The notes under the pieces were generated by a model. The model was not told the origin of the DNA and did not search any database. It was given only the letters and a program-made list of their open reading frames with translations. Shown in pieces: positions 51,624-60,291 of a DNA stretch of 64,000 nucleotides (positions are counted from its first letter, which is position 1; every line of letters starts with the position of its first letter). The stretch covers positions 1 to 64,000 of the forward strand of contig NZ_JBARWZ010000313.1 of NCBI RefSeq assembly GCF_049647105.1. Reading direction: 5' to 3'. The DNA comes from Actinophytocola sp049647105 (GTDB lineage: Bacteria > Actinomycetota > Actinomycetes > Mycobacteriales > Pseudonocardiaceae). The translations under genes and the position numbers were made by a program.

Positions 51624-52919
51624 TCAGGCTTTGGCCCAGCGTTGGTTGGCGGTGTTGTTGCAGGTCGTCACGTTCACGGCCGCGTTGTTCGCGGTGCCGG
51701 TGACGTTGAGGCATAGTCCTGTTTGGACGCTGGTGATAGCGCCGTTGGTGTTGACGTTCCACTGTTGGTTGGTGCCGCCGTGGCAGTCCCAGATCTGTAC
51801 TCGGGCGCCGGAGGTGGCGTTGTTGGGTGCGTCCAGGCATTTGCCCAGCACCTGCAGCGCCTGCCCGCTCTGCGCGAACTGCTGGTTGGCGTTGGTGTGG
51901 CAGTCCCAGACGATCATCTGGGTGCCGTTGGCGGAGTTCGCGCCGGTGACGTCGAGGCACCGGCCGGAGGACTCGTCGCGCAACCGGAAAGCGGTGGGGG
52001 TCGGTGTCGTGTCTCCGGAGAAGAACTTCCACACCTCGCCGGAAGTCCAGGTCCGCCAGCCTTCGCCACCGCCGTCGATGGGGCCGGGGCCGTGACCGCC
52101 GTCGAAGGCGGCCCAGACGACCGGATACCCGGCACGGCAGCCTGAATAGGTGGTGGTGATGTGGGTGCGGCTGCCAGTCGCCGGCTCGGGCGCGTTCTGC
52201 GGGGTGCAGCCGTTGTTCCTGACGAACGTGTCCCGCAGCGAACGTCCCGCCGAGATATTGAGTACCGAGTCGCTGATGCCGTGGATACCCATGTACGCGA
52301 TGGGCTGCGTGCCGCCGCTGCATCCGCTCAGTTGCGCACCGGAGTAGACCGCGACCGCACGGAACACGGTCGCCCGGCTGCAGGCGAGCGAGTAGCTCAT
52401 GCCGCCGCCGTAACTGAAGCCCAGTGCGAAGCGCTGTGCCGTGTCGACGCACAGGTCGTTCTCGATCTGCCTGATCATGTCGTCGGTGAAGGTGACATCC
52501 TGGCCACCGGAGTTGGCCCAGCCGTTGCCGATGCCCTGGGGTGCGACGAAGATCGCGCTGTTGTTGGCCAGCCGCCGCAGTCCGTAGTAGGACCAGTTGT
52601 AGCCGTCGGTGCCACCGGAGTCGACGTCGCCTGCGGTTCCGCCCCGCCAGTGGTACCCGAAGATCAGCCGGTACTGGGTGTTGTTGTTGTAGTTGTCGGG
52701 CAGCCTCAGGATGAAGGAGCGGTTCTGGCCGCTGCTCTGGATCGTGTGCGTGCCGCTGGTCAGTGTCGGGGTCTTGCCACAGCCCGGTGACGCGGCGAAC
52801 GTGCCGGGGCCCGTGGGGGTGGGTGCCGGTCGGGCGTCGGCCACACCGACACTGGCGAGAACCAGTGCGACGGCGGCGATCGGCGCCCACCACCGGCCGA
52901 GGTGGTGCTTTCCTTTCAA
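51624..52919 (-). CDS. Secreted feruloyl-esterase-like enzyme with C-terminal CBM13 lectin domain
   Basis: 431 residues. TTG start at 52919 with a GGAG site; signal peptide HHLGRWWAPIAAVALVLASV. Residues 45-295 are an alpha/beta-hydrolase of the LpqC/CE1 feruloyl-esterase or PHB-depolymerase type: nucleophile in GFSYGGGMSY, GIHGISDSV near the Asp, FDGGHGP with the His. After a Thr/Pro linker, residues 310-431 form a ricin-B trefoil (RCLDVTG, QMIVWDCH, QQW repeats), a CBM13-type xylan/galactose binder. It likely frees ferulate or acetyl groups from plant xylan outside the cell. No CebR box precedes it. Confidence 0.88.
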   Translation of the reverse strand: MKGKHHLGRWWAPIAAVALVLASVGVADARPAPTPTGPGTFAASPGCGKTPTLTSGTHTIQSSGQNRSFILRLPDNYNNNTQYRLIFGYHWRGGTAGDVDSGGTDGYNWSYYGLRRLANNSAIFVAPQGIGNGWANSGGQDVTFTDDMIRQIENDLCVDTAQRFALGFSYGGGMSYSLACSRATVFRAVAVYSGAQLSGCSGGTQPIAYMGIHGISDSVLNISAGRSLRDTFVRNNGCTPQNAPEPATGSRTHITTTYSGCRAGYPVVWAAFDGGHGPGPIDGGGEGWRTWTSGEVWKFFSGDTTPTPTAFRLRDESSGRCLDVTGANSANGTQMIVWDCHTNANQQFAQSGQALQVLGKCLDAPNNATSGARVQIWDCHGGTNQQWNVNTNGAITSVQTGLCLNVTGTANNAAVNVTTCNNTANQRWAKA

Positions 52920-53068
52920 GGCGTGCTCCTATCCGCTGGGTTGAAGGCAGGGCCAGCGTGGGTTGGTTTCACCGGTGCGGGTCCGGCCGTGGAGCTTGAT
53001 GGCGTACGTATGACCCGGACTTATCGGCCGGGCTTCCGGCTGTCTCGACGAGGTGTGAGCGCCTCGGG
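52920..53068. other. Gap between esterase and cellulase genes
   Basis: 150 bp upstream of the esterase and downstream of the cellulase; should contain the esterase promoter. No strong hairpin is visible. Confidence 0.3.
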
Positions 53069-55948
53069 TCAGTTCCTCGAGCAGGGCTGTCCGTTGACTG
53101 TGAAGTCGGTCGGCTCCGGGTGCGGCGGAGACGACGAGGCGTTGAACCCGACCTGCACCGAACCGCCGGCCGGCACGCGGCTGTTCCACGACAGGGGAGT
53201 CGCGGACACCGCGGCGCCGGTCTGCGTCCAGGTCGCCGACCACCCCTCGGTGATCCGCTGGTTGCCGGGCCAGGTGAACCGCAGCGTCCACGAGTCCCAA
53301 TTCGTGCCGCTGGTGTTGGTGATGGTGACGTTCCCGGACAGTCCGGTACTCCACCCGGTCGCCTGGTAGGAGATCTTGCAGTGAGTCTGGCCGTCCGGGC
53401 TGGTGGTCACCGAGACCGCGCCGGAGACTGTGGACGTGAGTCCTGCCCCGTTGCGGGCCTGCACGGCGAACCGGTACGCGGTGTCCGGCCGCAGCCCGGT
53501 CAGCGTCGCGGACGTGCCGCTGACGGAGGTGACCACCCGCGTCGAGTCACCTTCGATCGCGACGACGTCGTAGTTCCGGACGCCGCTCTCCGCGTCGCTG
53601 GATGCGGTCCACGTCAGTGTCGCGCCGGTAGCGGTGACGTTGGCCGCCACGGGGGTGCCCGGCGTAGTCGGGGGAGTGCTGTCCGGTGGGATCGACGGGG
53701 CCGACTTCTCCGCTGCCCAGTTGGCGATCCACGCCAGCGCCGAGTTCCAGTTGACCGTGACCTCGTTGAGCGAGTACGCCTCGATGTGGTCCACGAAGCA
53801 CTTCTGTGGCTTGCAGCCCTGGAGCATGCGCTCCGCGATGGGATCCTGCAACCCGCTGTTCGGGCCGCCGGAGAGCGCGCCGGGTGGCGCGATGGGCAGG
53901 GTCGGGTCGAGTTGGTTGGCCCAGTGCCGGTGGTGGACGTTGCGCACCGGCTGCCCGCCGTACCCGCTGACGTAGGAGTAGCTCACCGGGTTGCGGCCGA
54001 ACAGGTAGTGCAGCGCCTCGTACACGCCCTCGCGGTACTTGGCCGCGCCGGTGAAGTCGTGTGCGAGCGCGAGTACCGACGCGTTGTTGGCGACCAGGCC
54101 GTTCGAACCCCAGACGTAGGTGCCGTCGGGTTCCCGGTACGGCGCGGGGTAGCCCTGCGACGCCATCTGGGTCAGGAGACTGTCGGCGGCGGCCACGAAC
54201 GCCGCCTTGATCGCCGCCACGTCCGCCGCGGGCAGACCGGTGGGCACCAGCGCCAGCGTGATGTCACCGAGCGGACCGGTGTAACCCCAGTCGTAGCCGC
54301 GGTCGTTGATCGACCGTCCCTTGTAGAGGGTCGAGCCGGTCACGTCCGCGCGGTAGCCGGCCTCGCCGGTCGTCGTGTACAGCTCCGCGGCGGCCCAGTA
54401 GAACTCGTCGGTGAGCGTGGTGTCGGAGTACGCGCCGCCGCCGGTGCTGTCGTTCGGGTCTGCGATCTTGTTCGGGTTCGCCTTCGCCGCCGCATATGCC
54501 TTCGCCGCCGCGGCCAGCGCCTTCGCCGAGAACACCGGGTCGATGGTCTTCCAGATGCGAGCCGCCTGCGCCGCGACCGCCGCCGTGTTCAGCGTCGCCG
54601 CGGTGCTGGTCGGCGAGAGCCTGCGGGGCTGGCTGTCCTGGTGGGGCAGCGTGGGCAGCGCGGTCCAGTTCGCGTCGTGGATCTTGTGGTGCACCATGCC
54701 ATCCGGCGCCTGCATCCTCAGCAGGAACTCGACCTCCCAGCGGGCCTCGTCGAGGATGTCGGGCACCCCGTTGGCCTTCTCCGGGATGGCGAGCTTGCCG
54801 TCACCCAGTGCGGCGGCGTCGCCGACCAGCTTGGCGCGCTCGTAGGTGTTGAGGACCTGCCACGCCGAGATGCCGCCGTTGACGACGTACTTTCCGTGGT
54901 CGCCGGCGTCGTACCAGCCGCCGCGCACGTCCAATGTGTAGCCACAGTTCAGGTCGGACCGGCAGGGCACGTTGTTGTCGCCCTGGTTGGGCGCGACGTT
55001 GAGGTGGCCCGCCGGCCGCGCGTACGTGGTGCCGACGTACTGCGCGTCGATCGCGATACCGCTGCGCTGGTGGTGGAAGAACGCCAGCGAGTCGTAGCGC
55101 AGCCTCTTGATCGGGTCGGCGGAGATGCCGAACGGGAAGCTGCTCTCCGCACCGACAGTCAGCGTGTAGCCCGTGCCCGCCGTGTCGTAGGACGAGAAGT
55201 CGATCAGGTGCACCGGGTCGCCGGACAGCGCGTCGACGCCCTTCGGCGTGGTCTGGCCGGTGGCCACGGCCGTTCCGGCGGAGTTCTTCAGCACCCAGGT
55301 CTGCGCGGTGGTCGCGTCGGACACGAGGGTGGCGTGCTTGGGCAGACCGGGCACGTACGCGACCTGGTCGACCTGGACCTTCTTCGTCGGCGCGCCAGGG
55401 CCGCCGGGCGGGATGACGCCGCCGACCAGTGAGATGTTGTCCACGCAGACGGTGTTGTTCGCCGTGTTGCCGCCGAGCTGGAAGGTGATCTGGCCGTTGC
55501 CCGAGTCCGGGAAGCTCAGCTGGGAAGCGAAGGTGAAGGTGTACTTCTGCTTGCTTGTGGTCAGCTGGACCTCGTGCCGGGCGATCCCCTGGTACGGGCT
55601 GACCGCTTCGCCCGCGTTGGCCGCGATGCGCTGAGGAGTGGCGGCGTAGGCGTCGAAGGACATCGTGTACTGCTGCCCGGCCTCGAACGGCACGCCGTTC
55701 TGGCCGATCAGGGCGTCCCACGGGTTTGTCGTGCCGCCGGTGACCGACGCGCACAGCTCGCTGTTGGCGACGCGGTTGGTCACCCCGGCGCTCGCCCACC
55801 ACGGGTCGGCCGTGCCCGCGCTGAAGGAACCGTTGAGGATCCGTTGGTAGTCGGCGGCATGGGCAGCCGTGGTGGCGAACGCGGTCGCCACCACGGCCAG
55901 GGCGAGGGTGGCGACGTGGCGTCGCCGGGCAGGGAACAGCGATCTCAT
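53069..55948 (-). CDS. Multidomain GH9 endoglucanase (CBM4/9-Ig-GH9-Fn3-CBM2)
   Basis: 959 residues from the ATG at 55948 (GGAGGAGAT site). Signal peptide to about residue 30 (LALAVVATAFATTAAHA). Order: CBM4/9 (LNGSFSAGTADPWW...NTVCVDNISLVGG), the CelD_N Ig-like domain (VQVDQVAYVPGLPKHATLV), GH9 barrel with the Asp pair in GGWYDAGDHGKY and the proton donor Glu in YSLNEVTVNWNSAL, HHRHW near the active site, an Fn3 module (TTPGTPVAANVTATGATLTW) and a C-terminal CBM2 with conserved Trp and terminal Cys (VNGQPCS). This is a classical processive-type actinomycete cellulase. A CebR box 46 bp upstream shows its control. Confidence 0.95.
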   Translation of the reverse strand: MRSLFPARRRHVATLALAVVATAFATTAAHAADYQRILNGSFSAGTADPWWASAGVTNRVANSELCASVTGGTTNPWDALIGQNGVPFEAGQQYTMSFDAYAATPQRIAANAGEAVSPYQGIARHEVQLTTSKQKYTFTFASQLSFPDSGNGQITFQLGGNTANNTVCVDNISLVGGVIPPGGPGAPTKKVQVDQVAYVPGLPKHATLVSDATTAQTWVLKNSAGTAVATGQTTPKGVDALSGDPVHLIDFSSYDTAGTGYTLTVGAESSFPFGISADPIKRLRYDSLAFFHHQRSGIAIDAQYVGTTYARPAGHLNVAPNQGDNNVPCRSDLNCGYTLDVRGGWYDAGDHGKYVVNGGISAWQVLNTYERAKLVGDAAALGDGKLAIPEKANGVPDILDEARWEVEFLLRMQAPDGMVHHKIHDANWTALPTLPHQDSQPRRLSPTSTAATLNTAAVAAQAARIWKTIDPVFSAKALAAAAKAYAAAKANPNKIADPNDSTGGGAYSDTTLTDEFYWAAAELYTTTGEAGYRADVTGSTLYKGRSINDRGYDWGYTGPLGDITLALVPTGLPAADVAAIKAAFVAAADSLLTQMASQGYPAPYREPDGTYVWGSNGLVANNASVLALAHDFTGAAKYREGVYEALHYLFGRNPVSYSYVSGYGGQPVRNVHHRHWANQLDPTLPIAPPGALSGGPNSGLQDPIAERMLQGCKPQKCFVDHIEAYSLNEVTVNWNSALAWIANWAAEKSAPSIPPDSTPPTTPGTPVAANVTATGATLTWTASSDAESGVRNYDVVAIEGDSTRVVTSVSGTSATLTGLRPDTAYRFAVQARNGAGLTSTVSGAVSVTTSPDGQTHCKISYQATGWSTGLSGNVTITNTSGTNWDSWTLRFTWPGNQRITEGWSATWTQTGAAVSATPLSWNSRVPAGGSVQVGFNASSSPPHPEPTDFTVNGQPCSRN

Positions 55949-55993
55949 GGGACTGGATCTCCTCCGTCTGCTCTGACGGTTGGCGAGATGTTC

Positions 55994-56007
55994 TGGGAGC
56001 GCTCCCA
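55994..56007. promoter_or_regulatory. CebR operator upstream of the GH9 cellulase
   Basis: Exact TGGGAGCGCTCCCA, 46 bp before the cellulase start. Third perfect copy in this window. Confidence 0.92.
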
Positions 56008-56276
56008 ATGAGCCTAGGGCGGTGGTTTCACATCCGCAAGAGTCGGTCTCATCCGCACGGTTGGGTACTACTCATCTCGCCAGCCCTGCTTCCCACGGTG
56101 AGCGTCAGGGCCCACGCTGTCCGGCCATCGGGTTCCCGTTGTTGCGAGGTAGTCGCCTTGTCCACTGTGGATCGCGGTCGATGGGGAGTTGGGTGCTGTG
56201 ATCAGCGCCCGGTCGGTGGCAGTGCCTCGGGGTCGCCGCCCGCTGCCGCGGCGTGGATCCGGCGCAGCCACCGCTC

Positions 56277-56727
56277 GGCCGGGTCCCGATCTTCGGCGTC
56301 TGCCTCGGTCACCAGGTGATCGGTGCCGCCTTCGGCGCCCGGATCCGCCACGCCACCGAACCGATGCACGGGAAGTGCTCGGAGATCAAGAACGACGGGG
56401 ACGGGGGTTTTCACGGGGGTGCCGAACACGCTGACCGTCACGCGCTACCACTCCCTGGTGATCGACGCCGCGACGCTGCCCGCCGAGCTGGCCGTGACCG
56501 CGTGGTCGGAGACCAGGGAGGTCATGGGCGTACGGCATCGGGCACTGCCGATCGAGGGCGTGCAGTTCCACCCGGAGTCGCTGTTCACCGAGCACGGCGT
56601 CGACATGGTGCGCAACGCATTGCGGCGATGCGTGCACGGCGGTCCCGCCGGCGAACCCGGCAGGCCACATGCGCTGACGCAGTTACAGTCGCTGTCCCGG
56701 ACTCTGCCGCGGACGCTGTCGCACTGA
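56277..56727 (+). pseudogene. TrpG/PabA-like glutamine amidotransferase, truncated and frameshifted
   Basis: Reads VPIFGVCLGHQVIGAAFGAR (catalytic Cys) in one frame and, after about 56405, TGVPNTLTVTRYHSLVIDAA, then GVQFHPESLFTEHGVDM (catalytic His/Glu) in the next. Removing one G from the GGGGG run restores GDGVFTGVPNT. The first 70 residues are missing. The tail after HPES matches anthranilate- or aminodeoxychorismate-synthase amidotransferases. No synthase partner is adjacent. Confidence 0.7.
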
Positions 56728-56812
56728 GCGCGGGCCGCGCGTCGGCTTCGTCATGCGCGACGGGGAGGTGCGGGACAGACTGTCGGGCATGACCCAGCAG
56801 GAGGAGAACCAC

Positions 56813-57730
56813 GTGGTGGCAACGGCATCCGGCGCCCAGTACGAGATCAGCAGCGGGACGCAGCACGCCGTCGTGGTCGAGGTGGGTGGTGGCATCCGGG
56901 AGTACACCAGTGGAGGGCGGCACGTGCTCGACCCGTACCCGCCGGATTCGATGGCGGACGGCGCGCACGGGGCGCCCCTGGTCCCGTGGCCGAACCGGAT
57001 CGACGGGGGCAGGTACCGGTTCGAGGATGCGGTGTACCAGCTGGCGCTGACCGAACCGGAGAAGAACAACGCCATTCACGGCCTGCTCATGTGGCGGCCG
57101 TGGGTGGTCGCGGAGCACACGTCGGCCGCCGTCACCATGGCCACCCGGATCCACCCCATGCAGGGCTACCCGTTCTGCCTGCGGGTGACGGTCCGCTACG
57201 AGCTGTCCGCCGACGGGCTCGTCGTGACCACGACGGCCACCAACGTCGGTGACAGCACCGCACCCTACGGCTGCGGGCAGCATCCGTACCTCTCGCCGGG
57301 GGAGGGGCTCATCGACGACGCACGTCTCGAGCTCGACGCGGCCACGAGAATCCTCACCGATCCGGAACGCCAGCTCCCCACCGGCACCGAGCCGGTCGAC
57401 GGCACCCCGTTCGACTTCCGCAGGGGCACCCGGATCGGCGACCTCGAGATCGACTATCCCTTCACGGACCTTGCCCGGGACGACCGGGGAAGGGCGTGGG
57501 TACGGCTGACCGGCGCCGACGGCGCCACCGCGGAACTGTGGGTCGACGATTCACACCCCATCGTCGAACTGTTCACCGGCGACACCCTGGCGCCAGGCCG
57601 CCGCCGCCGAGGGCTGGGCACGGAACCCATGACCTGCCCACCCAACGCCTTCCACAGCGGCGACCAGCTGACGCACCTGCGACCTGGAGACACCGCCACG
57701 ACCAGGTGGGGCGCGCGCCTCACGTCGTGA
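56813..57730 (+). CDS. Aldose 1-epimerase family protein
   Basis: About 305 residues. The GTG at 56813 is preferred because GGAGGAG lies just upstream; an ATG at 56789 is the alternative. GalM-like beta-sandwich: PLVPWPNRIDGGRY, NAIHGLL with one catalytic His, YGCGQHPYLSPG with the second His, and LGTEPMTCPPNAF with the catalytic Glu. It interconverts alpha and beta anomers of a hexose. It is not linked to a gal operon here. Immediately downstream begins the truncated condensation-domain copy. Confidence 0.88.
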   Translation: MVATASGAQYEISSGTQHAVVVEVGGGIREYTSGGRHVLDPYPPDSMADGAHGAPLVPWPNRIDGGRYRFEDAVYQLALTEPEKNNAIHGLLMWRPWVVAEHTSAAVTMATRIHPMQGYPFCLRVTVRYELSADGLVVTTTATNVGDSTAPYGCGQHPYLSPGEGLIDDARLELDAATRILTDPERQLPTGTEPVDGTPFDFRRGTRIGDLEIDYPFTDLARDDRGRAWVRLTGADGATAELWVDDSHPIVELFTGDTLAPGRRRRGLGTEPMTCPPNAFHSGDQLTHLRPGDTATTRWGARLTS

Positions 57731-57737
57731 TCCCGGG

Positions 57738-58152
57738 TGCGCGCCCCGGAGCACGAGCGCGTGGTGGGGCTGGTCGGCGACGCGGTGCTGGTGCGGGTCC
57801 GGCCGGGGCCGGACGCCCTGGAAGCGTTCTCCGCCGCCTGTTCGGCGGGCTGGACCACCAGGACCTGCCGCTCGACGAGGTGGTCGCCGCCGTCGCGCCT
57901 GACCACGTCGATCGTCAGTTCCCGACAGTGCTGTTCACCGTGGTCACCACCCCGCCACCGCGGCTGGCGCTGCCCGGCACCGAGTCGAGGACCACCGTGC
58001 TCGTGGTGCCGGGGGTGGCACGCACCGAGCTGTACGTACGGATCGCCGAGGACCGGATCTACTGGGAGTACTCCACGGACCTGTTCACCGCCGCCACGGT
58101 CACGGGCTGGGACGCCGCCCTGCATGCCGTGCTGTCACGACTCGTCACGTAG
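57738..58152 (+). pseudogene. Truncated second copy of the condensation-domain gene
   Basis: Corresponds to the last third of the protein encoded at 16357-17601: PEHERVVGLVGDAVLVRVRP in one frame, then FGGLDHQDLPLDEVVAAVAP and the rest in another, ending RLVT. Identity over the last 100 residues is very high (VARTELYVRIAEDRIYWEYS against VARTELYVRIAEHRIYWEYS). A missing C in the CCC run near 57840 causes the shift. The HHxxxDG part is absent. Confidence 0.85.
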
Positions 58153-58185
58153 CCGGATCCCGCGTCTGACCTGGCCTACAACCGA

Positions 58186-58480
58186 ATGACAGCCGCTGTA
58201 CCGCTCGCCTTCCTAGAACTGGTTCCCGAGTTGTTCGACCGAGATCACGTGGATGCGACAGTGGCCGCTTTCGTGGCCTCTCAGCAGGGAGCGGGGCGGA
58301 AGGCGGCCGGACGAGACGCGGCGAGACATCGGCTCGCCAAGGCGGAGGCGGAGATTCGGAGGTTCCAAGCGGCGATCGTGGCAGGGGATTGATCCCATGG
58401 CGCTCGTGGAGGTGATCAACACGGCGCATGCTGAGCGGCGGCTCAGGCGGAGATCAACAACACACCCGCGCCGAACCTGA
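58186..58480 (+). pseudogene. C-terminal tail of a serine recombinase
   Basis: FLELVPELFDRDHVDATVAA, then ARHRLAKAEAEIRRFQAAIV and, after one frame change, DPMALVEVINTAHAER. This coiled-coil-rich pattern is the end of actinobacterial large serine recombinases (recombinase zinc-ribbon type). Catalytic and zinc domains are absent. It is another trace of an integrated element. Confidence 0.5.
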
Positions 58481-58569
58481 TGGAAGCCACGAGGTGTATG
58501 CGCGCATCGACTCGCTGGGCGACGTACCTGCGACGCTGCGCCGGGGGAGTAGAGAGCGACCCGCAACGT

Positions 58570-58601
58570 CTTGTTGCGGGTCATGACGTTGGTGACGGCG
58601 G
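58570..58601. repeat. Solo insertion-sequence end
   Basis: TTGTTGCGGGTCATGACGTT and the next 12 bases match the left end of the IS481-type element at 60292 in all but three or four positions. No transposase lies next to it, so it is a solo end or the scar of a second copy. Confidence 0.55.
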
Positions 58602-58838
58602 GAAGGCCGTCGCGATCGCCAAGGCGGTCCGGCCTCGGCCGCCTCAACGGCGAGCGGAGCCTCAACGAGCTCATGAGCCTGAAGTGGATTCTCGATCCAC
58701 CGGGCCGCCGGCAGTTCCCGTGGATGTCATCGTTTTCGCACCGACCTCGGGTGCCGCTAACGCCCGGACAGTGCGCCCCGATCATTGACCGTTGGGGACG
58801 ATCGCCGTGCCCTCCTCGATGGAGAGGGCGTCCGCGCC

Positions 58839-60056
58839 ATGAACAAGACGAATCTCCGGCGATTGACCACCATGGCCACCGTGGCCGTGTTCCTGGCGGT
58901 GGTGCTGCCGACGGCGCCGACGAGCGGAGCCGCAGGACACCGCCACGATCCCGCTCCCGGCGGCGCGGCACTGGACAAGGCGGCGGCCACCACCGCCGAC
59001 GTGGCCATCATCGCCGAGACGTTCGGCTGGACCCCGGCGGCCACCCGCCGGCACATGCTGCACCAGGAGGCGTTCGGCGCCCTCGTGGACGAGACACAGG
59101 CACGGTTCCCCACGATGTTCGCCGGCGCCGAACACGCCGAGATCCCTGACAGCAGGAGCTGGATCCGGTTCAAGGGTGAGGTACCGGCGGCGGCACGAAC
59201 GCTCGCGTCAGCGTCCGGCCTCGACGTGGGACTCGCCGGCGGCGGCAAATTCTCGGCGACCGAGCTCACCGACCGAGCGGTCGCCGTGGTGCGACTGCTG
59301 GCCGACGCCGGCCATCGACCAGTCAACGCCGAGGTGACCCCCGCCGGCACGATCAACGTCGCGGCCAACGCGCCCCGGCAGCCCGGCGCGGTCCTGCCCC
59401 CGGCGCTGAGCGAAGGCGTGACCCTGCGGTTCATCGAGCAACCGGTGGCCGGCGACCTGCACGGCTACGGCGGGGCTCCGGCGCGCAACAGGTCGACCGG
59501 GTCGGTGTGCACCACCGGCTTCAGCGTCGAGCACCGCGTGACAGCGGAAACGGGGATCACCACCGCCGCCCACTGCGACGGCATGAATCAGTACACGCAG
59601 CCGTGGAGCACCGTCTACGACATCGACTTCCCCTTCCGGGACCAGCACATCGGCGGCCTCGGCGAGGTCGAGTGGCACGCCACCGTCGACCACTCCGACC
59701 TGGCGGAGTACTACGCCGACAACTCGCCGTCGGAGCGGCGGGAGGTCAACTCGGTGGAGAGCGGGACCGCCATCAACAATCTCTACTGCATCTACAGCCG
59801 GATAGGCGGCACCAGGGTTTGTGACCGCGTCACTTCGACCTCGGTGGTGCTGTTCACCACCGGCCTGTCCTGGACCCTCATCGGGATGGACGACAAGAAC
59901 GCCCAACCCGGTGACAGCGGGGGGCCATGGTCCTACCAGACCGAGGCGGTCGGCACCGTCGTCGGGTGGTACTGGACGCTGTCCGGCAACCACGACGCCT
60001 GGAGCCCGGCATGGCTCTTCGACAGCGCTCTCGACGTCGACGTGCTCGTCCAGTAA
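58839..60056 (+). CDS. Secreted S1-like (trypsin-fold) serine peptidase
   Basis: 405 residues. ATG 58839 with a GGAGAG site 12 bp upstream; signal peptide TTMATVAVFLAVVLPTAP. A long proregion (about 35-215; ETFGWTPAATRRHMLHQEAF resembles the first alpha-lytic prodomain unit) precedes the catalytic part: His245 (TTAAHC), a probable Asp287 (HSDLAEY) and Ser360 (PGDSGGPW). It differs clearly from the peptidase at 5946 and is closer to actinobacterial proteins annotated as S1 family without known substrate. Single gene. Confidence 0.82.
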   Translation: MNKTNLRRLTTMATVAVFLAVVLPTAPTSGAAGHRHDPAPGGAALDKAAATTADVAIIAETFGWTPAATRRHMLHQEAFGALVDETQARFPTMFAGAEHAEIPDSRSWIRFKGEVPAAARTLASASGLDVGLAGGGKFSATELTDRAVAVVRLLADAGHRPVNAEVTPAGTINVAANAPRQPGAVLPPALSEGVTLRFIEQPVAGDLHGYGGAPARNRSTGSVCTTGFSVEHRVTAETGITTAAHCDGMNQYTQPWSTVYDIDFPFRDQHIGGLGEVEWHATVDHSDLAEYYADNSPSERREVNSVESGTAINNLYCIYSRIGGTRVCDRVTSTSVVLFTTGLSWTLIGMDDKNAQPGDSGGPWSYQTEAVGTVVGWYWTLSGNHDAWSPAWLFDSALDVDVLVQ

Positions 60057-60291
60057 CCCGGGGTGATCGCGGCCAGCCGGCGAGCAGACCCTCGGGTCCG
60101 CGCGACCGCGTCGACCTGCTCGGAGACCTTGCCATGCGGCCATGTTCGAGCCTGTACGGCACCCGTTCACCGCCGACGGCCGGCGCTCCGGAGCACACGC
60201 GCTCGACGCGCCCGGTGGGGTGGCGACAGCGTGCTTGAGGTCAGCCTCGACAGCGCGACGGACGACGCGGCGCCCTGCGGGGCGTGAACGC

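Noticed and set aside
53120..55432. Plus-strand open frame of 770 codons opposite the cellulase
   Set aside because: Shadow of the GH9 gene; no domain and strongly skewed composition.
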